The notes under the pieces were generated by a model that worked only from the letters and a program-made list of their open reading frames with translations, did no database searches and was not told the DNA's origin. From Paracoccus sp. IB05 (GTDB taxonomy: Bacteria > Pseudomonadota > Alphaproteobacteria > Rhodobacterales > Rhodobacteraceae), in assembly GCF_016405985.1 (NCBI RefSeq), contig NZ_JAEFCF010000022.1, positions 1-64,000 on the forward strand: a DNA stretch of 64,000 bases. Reading direction: 5' to 3'. Within the stretch, counting starts at the first letter, position 1; each line of letters begins with the position of its first letter. The translations under genes were made by a program, and so were the position numbers. Shown one piece after another: positions 53,046 through 62,252 of this stretch.

Positions 53046-53828
53046 ATGGTGTTTTCCTTTCTGAGACGCTCAGCAGCCCCTGCCCGCCGGCCCGCCTTGC
53101 GCGCGGATGAGCGTACGGGCCTGCCGCCGCCTGGCCCGGCCGAACCGGTCTGCCTTCTGGGCGACCTGCATGGCCGCAGCGATCTGCTGAAGCGGTTTCT
53201 GACCCTGCGCGCCGCGCATTTTCAGAATGCCCGCATCATCTTTCTGGGAGATATGATCGACCGGGGCCCGGACAGCGCCGGCATTCTGAGCCTTGTGCGC
53301 GAAGAGGTCGCGAAAGGCGCCGTGGCGCTTTCGGGAAATCATGAGGCGATGTTTCTCGATTTTCTCGACCAGCCGGAAAAGGGGCTCTCCTGGCTGAAAC
53401 ATGGCGGGGTCGAGATGCTGGCCAGCTATGGGCTGGAACCCGACCGTCCCGAGGCGCTTTGCGACGGTATCCGGGCCAGGATGGGCGAAGACATGATCGC
53501 CTGGCTGCGGGCCCTGCCGCTTTACTGGCAAAGCGGCACCCTTGCTGCGGCCCATGCCGGGATGGACCCGCAGCGTCCTGTCACTGATCAGGAGCCGCAG
53601 GTCCTGCAATGGGGACACCGGGATTTCGGTCGCATCCTGCGGCCCGACGGGATCTGGGTCGCACATGGCCATACGGTGATGGACCGTGCCTTTGCCCATG
53701 CCGGCCGGATCGCACTGGATACCGGCGCCTATGCGACCGGGCGGCTGAGTTTCGCGGTGATTGACCCGAACCTGCCCGAAAGCGAACGGCTGATGATCGC
53801 CGTCACGCCGCAATCCGCCGGGCCCTGA
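53046..53828 (+). CDS. PPP-family metallophosphatase (serine/threonine phosphatase type)
   Basis: A 260-residue enzyme; ATG 53046 gives MVFSFLRRSAAPAR, and no strong RBS fixes the start. Signature motifs are CLLGDLHGRSDLL (GDxHG), IIFLGDMIDRGPDSAG (GDxxDRG), ALSGNHEAMFLDF (GNHE), and histidines in LAAAHAGMDP and WVAHGHTVMD. It hydrolyses phosphoproteins or bis-nucleoside tetraphosphates. The C-terminus is short as in bacterial PrpA-like enzymes. It stands alone, with a broken convergent gene downstream. Confidence 0.87.
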   Translation: MVFSFLRRSAAPARRPALRADERTGLPPPGPAEPVCLLGDLHGRSDLLKRFLTLRAAHFQNARIIFLGDMIDRGPDSAGILSLVREEVAKGAVALSGNHEAMFLDFLDQPEKGLSWLKHGGVEMLASYGLEPDRPEALCDGIRARMGEDMIAWLRALPLYWQSGTLAAAHAGMDPQRPVTDQEPQVLQWGHRDFGRILRPDGIWVAHGHTVMDRAFAHAGRIALDTGAYATGRLSFAVIDPNLPESERLMIAVTPQSAGP

Positions 53829-53870
53829 CCGCTTGCGCAGCCTCAGGGTCCGGCGCTCGGAACCGGCCTC

Positions 53871-55104
53871 TCAATGGCTGTGGCGCGTGACGAAATCGCC
53901 ACGGGAGCCGCGCAGGAAGGTGAAATCCGCCCCCGTATCTGCGCCGGTCACGCTGTCGACACAGAGCCGCGCATCCGAGATCCGGGTCGTCGATCCGCGC
54001 GCGGTAATCCCCGATCGAGCTGAAGACGAGCGCCGGGCCGCGATGCTGCATCAGATGCGGACTCGCGGCTGAAGGTTTCAGGATCGCCCGCCCGTCGCCA
54101 GGCGCGCAATACCGCGGGCAGACCGCCGGCATAGCAGAAATTCTCCATCAGATATTTGCCATTCGGGCGCAGGTTCACGATTGTCGGCATCTCGCGGCCC
54201 GGATGATCCCAATCCTCAGGCGTCAGATCGACGCCGACCCGGCCCGCAATGGCCAGCAAATGGATCACCGCATTGGTCGGGCCGCCAAGCGCGCCATTGG
54301 CGCGGATCGCATTCTCAAATGCCGGACGGGTCAGGATATCTGAGGGGCGCAGATCCTCTTTCACCATATCAACGATGCGCCGACCGCTCATCTGCGCAAT
54401 CACGCGGCGGCCGCTGTCGACGGCGGGGATCGCGGCAGTCCCGGACAGCGCCATGCCAAGCGCTTCGGCAATCGAGGCCATCATGCTTGCCGTGCCCATC
54501 GTATTGCAATGCCCGGCGGAACGCGCGCTGCCGGCCTCGGTCCCGATGATTTCCTCCTGGGTCATCTCGCCGGCTTTCACCATTTCCGAAAACCGCCAGG
54601 CATCGGTGCCGGAGCCGATCTCTTCACCCCGGAACCGGCCATTCAGCATCGGCCTGCCCGAAACGACGATGGCGGGAATATTGGCGCTCGCCGCCCCCAT
54701 CAACAGCGCGGGCGTGGTCGTGTCACAGCCCGCGAGCAGCACAGCCCCATCCATCGGATTGCCGCGAATGGCCTCTTCGACATCCATCGACACGAGGTTC
54801 CTGAACATCATCGCGGTCGGGCGCAGCGAGCTTTCACCGGTCGAGAGACCGGGACTTCAAAAGGCATGCCGCCCGCCTCATAGACGCCGCGCTTCACCCT
54901 CTCGGCTATATCGCGCAGATGCGCGTTGCAGGGGGTGAATTCCGACCAGGTGCTGCAGATGCCGATGATCGGGCGGCCATCGAATACATCATCGGGCAGG
55001 CCCTGATTGCGCATCCGGGAGCGGCAGATATAGGTGTGTTTCTTGCCAGCCTCGAACCAGTCCTGCAAGCGGAGGCGGCGCGGCCAGGTTGCGGGTTTCG
55101 TCAT
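53871..55104 (-). pseudogene. IlvD/Edd-family dehydratase (sugar-acid dehydratase type), broken
   Basis: The N-terminus from 55104 reads TKPATWPRRLRLQDWFEAGK and GICSTWSEFTPCNAHLRD, with [2Fe-2S] cysteines. A one-base shift near 54,840 moves the frame to STGESSLRPTAMMFRNLVSM and AVLLAGCDTTTP. Homology runs to MENFCYAGGLPAVLR and then loses a large segment. HRGPALVFSSIGDYRARIDD is in a third arrangement, and the true C-terminus LCVDSVTGADTGADFTFLRG ... RHSH ends at 53871. The remaining 1.23 kb compares with about 1.75 kb for intact L-arabinonate-type dehydratases. It is certainly non-functional as written. Confidence 0.85.
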
Positions 55105-55177
55105 GGGAATTATCCTGTGTCGTCAGGGGCCGTGCCGGGCCAGAGCACCGGCTCAGAATACGCCGGATCAGAGAACG

Positions 55178-55312
55178 GTGACGCGGGCAATGGCGCCGGA
55201 TCACGGCAAGCAAAAGATCCGTGTGATCGCGGTCTGCCCGGGCGGCGTCGACACGTCGCTCTTGCGCAAGAATGCGGCGTCGCACCGGCCCGAAGATCCC
55301 GAAGGCCGCGGG
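55178..55312 (+). pseudogene. Fragment of a short-chain dehydrogenase/reductase
   Basis: The frame VTRAMAPDHGKQKIRVIAVC, PGGVDTSLLRKNAASHRPED is the region after the catalytic Tyr-Lys of SDR enzymes (xRVNxVxPGxxxT). No N-terminal half, catalytic YxxxK or C-terminus is nearby. It is wedged between two broken minus-strand genes. Confidence 0.65.
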
Positions 55313-55335
55313 TCTCGCCCCGCGCCTTTTGTCAT

Positions 55336-56222
55336 TCAGAACAGCGAGATGTTTTCCGGCAGGCCCTGCACGCCAGGCTGCAGCGCGAAAAGGCAGCCCG
55401 CCATCTGGTCATCTGCCGCCGTCCCGACCGAGGCCGATGTGACATAAAGCGTATCAGGCCCCGGCCCGCCAAAACGCACGATGGTCGGGCTGCCGGCCGG
55501 CATCCCGATCACCCGGTCAACCTTGCCCTTCGGCGTGATGTGCAGGACCGCGCCACCACCAAAGCGGCAATTCCACAGGCAGCCATCGGTATCGATGACA
55601 GACCCGTCCGGCCAGCCCGGTCCGGCTTTCTCGATCAGAACCTCCGGCGGCCCGATCCGCCTGGTTTCGGCATCGAAATCATGGCGCCAGATCACATCGG
55701 CGAGTGTATCGGCAAAGCAGAAACTGCGCCCGTCCGGCGCCCGGCAAAGCCTATTCGGCACCCCGATCCCGCTGCGCTGCGGCGCAACCCCGTCGGGGCT
55801 GATCCGGCAGAGCGTGCCATCGGTGCCACCCGCCTCGAGCTGCTCGCCTTTGGGGCCGACAATCGACCGCATCGAGCCGATCCGGAGCCGCCCCTCGGGA
55901 TCGCTGCGCCCGTCATTGAGCCGCAGACGCGGCCAGTCCTCCGGCGTGAACAGGGGCTCTGCCGCTGGCCATCGCCCACCGACCACAACCGCACCTCGCG
56001 CCCGGTGGCCACCACGAGGCGGCCGGGGGCTTTCGTCAGGCTCAGCGCCACGACCGGCGCGTCAAAGCGCCAGCTTTGGACGCGGCGATCCGCAAAACCG
56101 ATCCGGTGCAGGAGAAACCGGTTGATGTCGCACCAGTAAAGCGCATTCTCGGCTGCGGCCCAGGTGACCGCCTCACCGCAGCGCTCGCCCGTGGCGATGA
56201 CCTCAATTTCGTCTCTGGCCAT
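55336..56222 (-). pseudogene. SMP-30/gluconolactonase-family lactonase, frameshifted
   Basis: From ATG 56222 (GGAGGAG upstream) the frame reads MARDEIEVIATGERCGEAVT and ALYWCDINRFLLHRI, the first propeller blade. Near 55,960 it shifts. The rest is in another frame: RLNDGRSDPEGRLRIGSM (metal-binding Asn-Asp), GVPNRLCRAPDGRSFCFADT, and the end TSASVGTAADDQMAGCLF. Total length (about 295 codons) is normal, so one indel is the only visible lesion. It would hydrolyse a sugar lactone, matching the adjacent sugar-acid dehydratase. Confidence 0.82.
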
Positions 56223-56325
56223 CCGCTCCTCCGTCAGACTGTTTCGGCTGATTTTATAATACAATATGATTATACAGTCAGTGCCTGAGAAGGCCGCTGC
56301 CCGGCCACAGATGGACCGGATCGCC

Positions 56326-56569
56326 ATGCGCCCAGTAAATATCGAGGATCTGCGCCGCGCGGCGGCGGATGGCGATTTGCGCCGATTTTGTTCTGCTTGG
56401 CCGGGCATGGGCCTCCGGCCTTGCCGCTGGTGACGAGGCCGGTGTCACGGCGGCGATTGACCTGATCCGGGCCGAGCTGCGCATCTCCATGGGCCTGACA
56501 GGTGTAACGGATATTGCAATGCTGAAAGAAGCCGGTCGCAGCATCATCGACCGGATGGAGGAAAGCTGA
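56326..56569 (+). pseudogene. Internal-deletion remnant of an LldD-type FMN alpha-hydroxyacid dehydrogenase
   Basis: ATG 56326 opens MRPVNIEDLRRAA, the N-terminus of lactate-dehydrogenase-type flavoenzymes. Within 15 codons the sequence jumps, in another frame, to ADFVLLGRAWASGLAAGDEA and AIDLIRAELRISMGLTGVTD, which is the C-terminus of the same family. About 1 kb encoding the FMN barrel has been lost. Confidence 0.7.
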
Positions 56570-56622
56570 CCCTGGACAAAGTTCTGCTGACCCGCCGGAT
56601 CGCCTGAAATCAGCGCATCTGA

Positions 56623-57384
56623 TCAGCGCGCCTGACCGGGATGTTCCATCCTGGTCAGGATCGTCAGCGTATCGGCGTGCGATTCCTCGATCAGCGCACC
56701 GCTCAGCTTTTCCGCCGCGACGCCGTCACGTTGCAAGATCGCCAGCATGACATCCTCTTGCTTTTGCAACGATTTATCGAACATGTCGAAAGAGCTGCGC
56801 ACCTTCAGCGTCACCGACCAGCGCAGCGTCGCCGTCAGCGCCGGCACCAATGCGATCAGCGCAGCATTATGCGCGGCGGTGATACAGGCGCCGTGAAAGG
56901 CGATATCCGCCTCGAGCCGGTCCTCGCTGTTATCCGAGGATTTCATCGTCTCGAGCGCGCGGCGCATCTCGCGTTCGTCCGCCGCGTCATAGCGTGCAGC
57001 CGCCAGGCGCACCGTGGCCGGCTCGATCATCCGCCGCATCTCGAAGAGCGCTGTGATCATTTCGGGGTTCGGCGCGATCTCCATGCACCATTCCAGCACA
57101 TCGGGATCAAGGATGCTCCACATATGCCGCGCATTGACCGTGGCCCCGATCCTCGGCTTTGACGAGATGAAGCCCTTGGCGATCAGGGTGCGCATGCTTT
57201 CGCGCAAGGCGGTACGCGAAACCTTGAGCACTTCGGCAAGCGTCGCCTCATTGGGCAGGATCTCGCCGGGCTGCAGCCTGCCTTCGATGATTTCCAGCGC
57301 GAGCTGTCGCGCCACAGTGCCATTCAGCCGCAGGCCGGAAGCGCCCCTGTGGCCAATGCCGCGCGCGAGTGATTTCAGGTCCAT
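56623..57384 (-). CDS. FadR-subfamily GntR transcriptional regulator
   Basis: A 253-residue regulator with an N-terminal winged helix (GTVARQLALEIIEGRLQPGE and LAEVLKVSRTALRESMRTLI) and an FCD ligand domain (ALFEMRRMIEPATVRLAAAR, DRLEADIAFHGACITAAHNA with metal-binding Asp/His). Such proteins repress sugar-acid and hydroxyacid catabolism. It is the only gene of this locus with no visible lesion, and it diverges from the broken sugar ABC operon. Confidence 0.9.
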   Translation of the reverse strand: MDLKSLARGIGHRGASGLRLNGTVARQLALEIIEGRLQPGEILPNEATLAEVLKVSRTALRESMRTLIAKGFISSKPRIGATVNARHMWSILDPDVLEWCMEIAPNPEMITALFEMRRMIEPATVRLAAARYDAADEREMRRALETMKSSDNSEDRLEADIAFHGACITAAHNAALIALVPALTATLRWSVTLKVRSSFDMFDKSLQKQEDVMLAILQRDGVAAEKLSGALIEESHADTLTILTRMEHPGQAR

Positions 57385-57606
57385 ATCAATCCTGGAAAAT
57401 GACTGAGGTAAACGGCGGGGCAGCGGTGTCCGGGATGGGCATTGTGCAATGGATGCGTCTCGCGGCCCGGTTCATGCGGATTTTCATCGCCCCTCCGGTC
57501 TGGTTTGATCTGAATAGTCTTATCATATTATTTATTATCGAGAGCCGCAAACAAGGAGGAAGCGGGGGCCAAAGCCCCGACCGCGCGCGAAATGGGAGGA
57601 AATACG
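57385..57606. promoter_or_regulatory. Divergent region between GntR regulator and sugar ABC genes
   Basis: The 222 bp include an A/T-rich patch around 57,508-57,540 (AATAGTCTTATCATATTATT), a likely promoter for the ABC genes. No convincing operator dyad was identified. Confidence 0.4.
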
Positions 57607-58377
57607 GTGTCGCGCTTCCCGGCAAACCGGCGTCTTCAGCGATGCGCCCCCGCGATGATGGTTCCGCCCATCCTCCTCTGCCTGGCGGCGCTGACGCTTT
57701 ACGCCATTATCGCGAATGTCTGGTTCAGCCTGAATGCGATGGATCTGACGCAGCCCTGGAAGACCGGCTTCGTCGGCGCGGATAACTATGTCGATGCTGT
57801 CACCCGCCATGCTTTCTTCAAAAGCTCTGGCATCATGCTCGCCTTTGCCGGCATCTCGCCGGTGATCCGGCTGGTGCTGGGGACCATTGTGGCGCTGGCG
57901 CTGTGGCAGACCATTCGCGGCCACCATCTCTTTACCACGATCCTTGTGCTGCCCTTCGGCCTGACGCCGGTGGCGCTGGCGCTGGCCTGGCGGCTTTTGC
58001 TGAACCCGGCGGATGGCGGGCTGAACCAGATGCTGGGCCTGATCGCGCTGCCGAAAGAGCCGTTCGAGGCCGCCGCGATGGAAGGCGCCGATTGCCGCCA
58101 GCGCATCCGCTATATCGCGCTGCCGATGCTGAAGCCGCTGATCCTTGTCGTGATCCTGTTCCGCCTGATCGACCTCTTTCGCGCCTTTGACACGATCTGG
58201 GTGATCACCGGCGGCGGCCCGGGCAATGCGACCGAGACCTTCAATATGCTGCTTTATCGCATCGCCTTTCAGAACCTGAATTTCGGCCAGTCCTCGGCCC
58301 TCGCCATCCTCATGCCGGTGCTGATCATCTTCTGCACCCAGTCCTTCCTGAAACGCCTGATCCGGACGATGCGCTGA
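57607..58377 (+). pseudogene. Sugar ABC transporter permease with internal deletion
   Basis: About 256 codons from GTG 57607 (GGGAGG upstream), in frame throughout. Helices 1-4 of a UgpA/MalF-type permease are present. LNPADGGLNQMLGLIALP is then joined directly to KEPFEAAAMEGADCRQRIRY (the EAA loop) near 58,050. The roughly 30-40 residues that normally form a helix there are missing. The C-terminal two helices are intact. Loss of one membrane span should invert the topology, so it is scored as non-functional, though the frame is open. Confidence 0.65.
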
Positions 58378-58857
58378 TGTCCCATTCCCCGCAATCAAAG
58401 CGCGGCAGCAATACCGGGCGGGCGGTCTTTCTGACCCTCTTTTCTATGCTGTGGTTCGCGCCCATCGCCTCTCTTCTGTGGAAGGCCTTTACCCAGGGGG
58501 GGCGCCGGCGATCTGAGCTTCAGCTTTGCCCATTTCGAGGCGGTCTTTGCCAATCGCGATTTCCTGCGCGCGCTGTTCAATTCGGCGGTGATCGGGGTGC
58601 TTTCGATCCTGATCATCATGATCCTGGCGGTTCCCGCCGCCTTCATCTGCGCTGCCCGCGATTTTCATGGCCGCGAATTGCTTGAGGGCTGGATCCTGTC
58701 GACCCGGATGATGCCCGCACTGGTCGTGGTGCTGCCGTTCTTTCTGCTGTTTCGCAATCTCAACATGCTCGACACCATGCTGGCGCCGATCGCGATCCTG
58801 CTGATCGCAGCCCGGAAAAGCCTGATCCGCGGCATGACCTTTGGCGCCGTCGGGTGA
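58377..58857 (+). pseudogene. Second sugar ABC permease, frameshifted and internally deleted
   Basis: ATG 58377 gives SPQSKRGSNTGRAVFLTLFS. At the seven-G run 58496-58502 the frame shifts; the continuation is GDLSFSFAHFEAVFANRDFL, then FNSAVIGVLSILIIMILAVP. After NLNMLDTMLAPI it jumps to the very C-terminus (KSLIRGMTFGAVG, stop 58855-58857), losing about 100 residues including the EAA loop. Confidence 0.8.
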
Positions 58858-58930
58858 CCGACCACCTGAAGGCACAGGGGCCAGCCCCCGGCCGCCCGCA
58901 AATGGAGTCCCGCAAATGGAGTAATGAGGC

Positions 58931-60181
58931 CTGGCGCGTATCGAAATATCCAATGTCACCAGGCTGTTCGGCAGCCATTCCGCGCTGAAGGATCTGTCGC
59001 TTGATATCCAGGACGGTGAGTTTCTGGTGCTGGTCGGCCCGTCCGGCTGCGGCAAATCCATATTGCTGCGCATGATTTCCGGGCTGGAAAGCATCGACGG
59101 CGGCGAAATCCGCATGGATGGCAAGGTGGTCAATGAGCCTGAGGCCCGCGACCGCGACCTCGCGATGATCTTCCAGACCTGCGCGCTTTTCCCGCATAGG
59201 ACGGTGCGCGAGAACCCCGCCTTCGGGATGAAGCGGCGCAAGATCGCCAAAGCCGAGGCCGAGGCGCGCATCAACGCGGCGGCAGAGACGCTTGCGCTAT
59301 ATGGAACGCCGCCCGCTGCAGCTTGCGGGCCGGCAGCGCCAGCGGGTCGCCATCGGCCGGGCGCGGGTGCGCGAGCCGAAAGCCTTCCTGATGGAGGAGC
59401 CCTGGTCAATCTCGACACCAAGCTGCGCGTGCATATGCGGACCGAATTCCTGCGGCTGCGCGAGATGCTGAAGACCACAACCCTCTATGTCACCCATGAC
59501 CAGGTCGAGGCGCTGAGGCTGGGGCACCGGGTCTGTGTCATGTTCAACGGCAAGATCCAGCAGGTCGCTCCCCCTGATGAGCTGTTCAACAACCCGGCAA
59601 ATGTGTTCGTTGCGGGCTTTATCGGCACGCCGGAGATGAATCTTGCCATGGGAGAAATCCGGGGGGACCGGCTGCGCCTGGGGGCGCCGGACTTCCCGCT
59701 GCCACCCGGGACCGCCTTTAACCAGCTTTCCGGTCCCAAGGTATTTGTCGGCATCCGCCCGACCGATTTCCACAGCCGGGCCGAAGAGGATAGGCTCCGC
59801 CTCACCATCCGGCCCGGCCTCGTGGAAAAGCTCGGCAGCGAAAATATGGTGCGGTTCGAGGTGGCGGCGCGCGGTGCGCAGGCCGGTCTCTTTGCGGGCT
59901 CGCCCGATGCCGACAAGACCCCTGCGCGGGGCGTAACCGGGCGCTGCGAATTCACCGCAGCGCTGCCCGGACGCACAGCGGTCACGGTGGGTCAGCGGCT
60001 TGAGCTGCATCTTGCCCCTGGCCGGGCCGGAACGCCGCGCCTGCCATCCCCCCGAAGGCAGGCGCGGCCAGGCCGTTTTGCGCGTGCCGCGCCCGGGATT
60101 TTGCCTCCGGAACGAAATAACCGCCCTTCCGGCGCCCTGCCCGCATGTAAAAAATTGCGCGCGGGGCCGCATTCCGATTGA
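58931..60181 (+). pseudogene. Sugar ABC transporter ATPase (UgpC/MalK type), broken
   Basis: Homology begins ARIEISNVTRLFGSHSALKD, but the only ATG nearby (58924) is out of frame, apparently because about 7 bp follow it. The 14-mer CCCGCAAATGGAGT is duplicated just before (58895-58922). Walker A GPSGCGKSILLRM is intact. Around 59,300-59,400 the signature and Walker B lie in another frame and are altered ([22 protein letters not shown]) before NLDTKLR resumes. A TOBE region follows (GPKVFVGIRPTDF), and the end runs out of homology. The protein cannot be made as written. Confidence 0.78.
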
Positions 60182-60342
60182 ATCAAGATGTTTCGTATAT
60201 AAAATAAATTGCAGAACCGGCGCGGCATGACGCTGGAAAAGACTGCAAACAGAGAGGAAGCCTTGATGATCAGAGCTTGCGGCGATCCGGCCGGGGCGCG
60301 CGCTCCCTGTGGCAAGGCGGCCTCCAGGCAAGGGGGGGTCGT
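60178..60342 (+). promoter_or_regulatory. Promoter and leader of the liv-type operon
   Basis: TTGAAT (60178-60183) and TAAAAT (60200-60205, spacer 16) in an A/T-rich patch form a candidate promoter. A 26-codon frame (ATG 60266, GAGAGGAAG upstream; MIRACGDPAGARAPCGKAAS) ends in TGA that overlaps the livH ATG, so it could couple translation or be a remnant of a deleted first gene. Confidence 0.45.
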
Positions 60343-61266
60343 ATGAGCACCTTGCTTTTGCTGCAGGTCATGAATGGCGTTCAGTTCGGGATCCTCCTGT
60401 TCCTCGTCGCCGCCGGCCTGACGCTGATCTTCGGGATCATGGATTTCATCAACCTGGCCCATGGCGCGCTTTACATGGTCGGGGCCTATCTGATGGCGAC
60501 TTTTGCCGCGACGACCGGCAATTTCTGGCTCGGCCTCGCGCTGACCCTGCCCGCGATGCTGGTGCTGGGGTTGCTGTTGGAGCTGGGGATCTTCCGAAAG
60601 CTCTATCAGCGACCGCATCTCGATCAGGTGCTGGCGACCTTCGCGCTGGTGCTGATCACCTCGGAACTGGTCAAGATGATCTGGGGTGCGGCGCCGCTGA
60701 ACGTCCCGATGCCCGAGAGCCTCTCGGGCTCGGTGCCGCTGGCCGGGCCGATGCGCTTTCCGGTCTACCGGCTGGCGATCATCCTTGCGGGGCTCGGTCT
60801 CGCGCTTGGGCTCTGGTATGTGATCGGGCGCACAAGGCTCGGGATGCTGCTCAGGGCCGGGGCCTCGAACCGCAATATGGTCTCGGCGCTTGGCGTTGAT
60901 ATCTCACGCCTTTTCACGGTGGTCTTCGCCTTTGGCGCCATGCTGGCCGGGTTTGCAGGGGCCATTGTCTCGCCCATCCTCTCAGTCGACCCTGGGATGG
61001 GAGATTCGATCCTGATCCTTGCTTTCGTGGTGATCGTGATTGGCGGCGTCGGCTCGGTCCGGGGCGCCTTTATCGCCGCGCTGCTGGTCGGCATCATCGA
61101 CACGGTCGGGCGGATCTTCGGACCGATGCTTTTGAAAATGGCCTTTGATCCGGCGGTGGCCAATCAGCTGGGCCGCACCCTTGCGCCCATGCTGGTCTAT
61201 CTGCTGATGATCGCCATTCTCTGCTGGCGCCCGAACGGGCTTTTCGGTCGGAGCCATGCCAAATGA
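60343..61266 (+). CDS. livH: Branched-chain-amino-acid-type ABC permease LivH
   Basis: A 307-residue permease of the HAAT family with about eight helices. Signatures are GLTLIFGIMDFINLAHGALY near residue 25, SRLFTVVFAFGAMLAGFAGA near residue 190 and IVIGGVGSVRGAFIAALLVG. It imports leucine-type amino acids or, in other family members, urea, amides or aromatic acids. ATG 60343 follows AGGGGGGG. It overlaps livM by 4 nt. Confidence 0.92.
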   Translation: MSTLLLLQVMNGVQFGILLFLVAAGLTLIFGIMDFINLAHGALYMVGAYLMATFAATTGNFWLGLALTLPAMLVLGLLLELGIFRKLYQRPHLDQVLATFALVLITSELVKMIWGAAPLNVPMPESLSGSVPLAGPMRFPVYRLAIILAGLGLALGLWYVIGRTRLGMLLRAGASNRNMVSALGVDISRLFTVVFAFGAMLAGFAGAIVSPILSVDPGMGDSILILAFVVIVIGGVGSVRGAFIAALLVGIIDTVGRIFGPMLLKMAFDPAVANQLGRTLAPMLVYLLMIAILCWRPNGLFGRSHAK

Positions 61267-62252
61267 CCCAGACCCCTTCGCAAATGCCAGCCAAAGGCGA
61301 CCCCCGCATCCGCATCGCGCTTTGCATTTTCGCATGCCTGGCCATCGTGCCGCCGCTCCTGAGCCTTGTCGGGCTGGACTACTACACTTCGGTGGTCACG
61401 CGGATGATGATCTATGCCATCGCCGCGCTGTCGCTGGATCTGATCCTGGGCTATGGCGCGCTGGTTTCCTTTGGCCATGCCGCCTTTTTCGGGATCGGCG
61501 CCTATGCGGCGCTGTTCCTGCAAACCAGGGGGATCACCGATTTCTTCCTCCATCTCGCGGGGGCAAGCCTTGCGGCCACCGCCTTCGCGCTGGTGACCGG
61601 CGCCATCGCCTTGCGCACCCGCGGGGTCTATTTCATCATGATCTCGCTGGCCTTCGGCCAGATGGCGTTCTTCTTCTTCATCTCGCTCTCGGCCTTTGGC
61701 GGCGATGACGGGATGAGCCTGTCCCGCGCCACCCTCTTCGGGCAGGAATTGCTGCGCAGCGAGGTCACGCTGTTCTATCTGGTCCTCGTAATCCTCGTGG
61801 TCATCTTCGGCTTCCTCTGCCGCCTGACCCGGTCGCGCTTTGGCCGCGTGCTGATCGGCACCCGCGAAGACAGCCTCAGGATGGAGGCGATCGGCTACCG
61901 GATCATGCCCTATCAGATGGCCGCCTATGTGATCTCGGCCGTGATCTGCGCCATCGCGGGGGTCTTGATCGCGAACCAGCTGCAATATGTCTCGCCAACG
62001 CTTTCAAGCTGGCAGCGTTCGGGCGAGTTTATCATCATGGTCGTGCTGGGCGGCGTCGGGAACCTCGTCGGGGCGCTGGCCGGCGCCCTTCTGACCATCG
62101 GTCTGGAAGAGGCGCTCGCGCGGTTCTCGGAACATTGGAAGCTCTGGTTCGGCATGCTGCTTCTGGCGGTCGTTCTGTTCTCGCCCGGTGGCCTCACCCG
62201 TCTTGTGGAGCGCGTCAGCGGGCGCATCACCGGCAAGGGAGACGACAGATGA
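61263..62252 (+). CDS. livM: Branched-chain-amino-acid-type ABC permease LivM
   Basis: A 329-residue permease, LivH's partner. Landmarks are AIAALSLDLILGYGALVSFG and HAAFFGIGAYAALFL in the N-terminal half and VLIGTREDSLRMEAIGYRIM followed by VVLGGVGNLVGALAGALL in the C-terminal half. It overlaps livH and livG by 4 and 4 nt, indicating strictly coupled expression. Confidence 0.93.
   Translation: MTQTPSQMPAKGDPRIRIALCIFACLAIVPPLLSLVGLDYYTSVVTRMMIYAIAALSLDLILGYGALVSFGHAAFFGIGAYAALFLQTRGITDFFLHLAGASLAATAFALVTGAIALRTRGVYFIMISLAFGQMAFFFFISLSAFGGDDGMSLSRATLFGQELLRSEVTLFYLVLVILVVIFGFLCRLTRSRFGRVLIGTREDSLRMEAIGYRIMPYQMAAYVISAVICAIAGVLIANQLQYVSPTLSSWQRSGEFIIMVVLGGVGNLVGALAGALLTIGLEEALARFSEHWKLWFGMLLLAVVLFSPGGLTRLVERVSGRITGKGDDR

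Noticed and set aside
58620-58860. Short permease-like frame read as an independent small membrane protein
   Set aside because: It is the continuation of the second sugar permease after the seven-G frameshift, ending in the family's normal C-terminus, so it belongs to the pseudogene.
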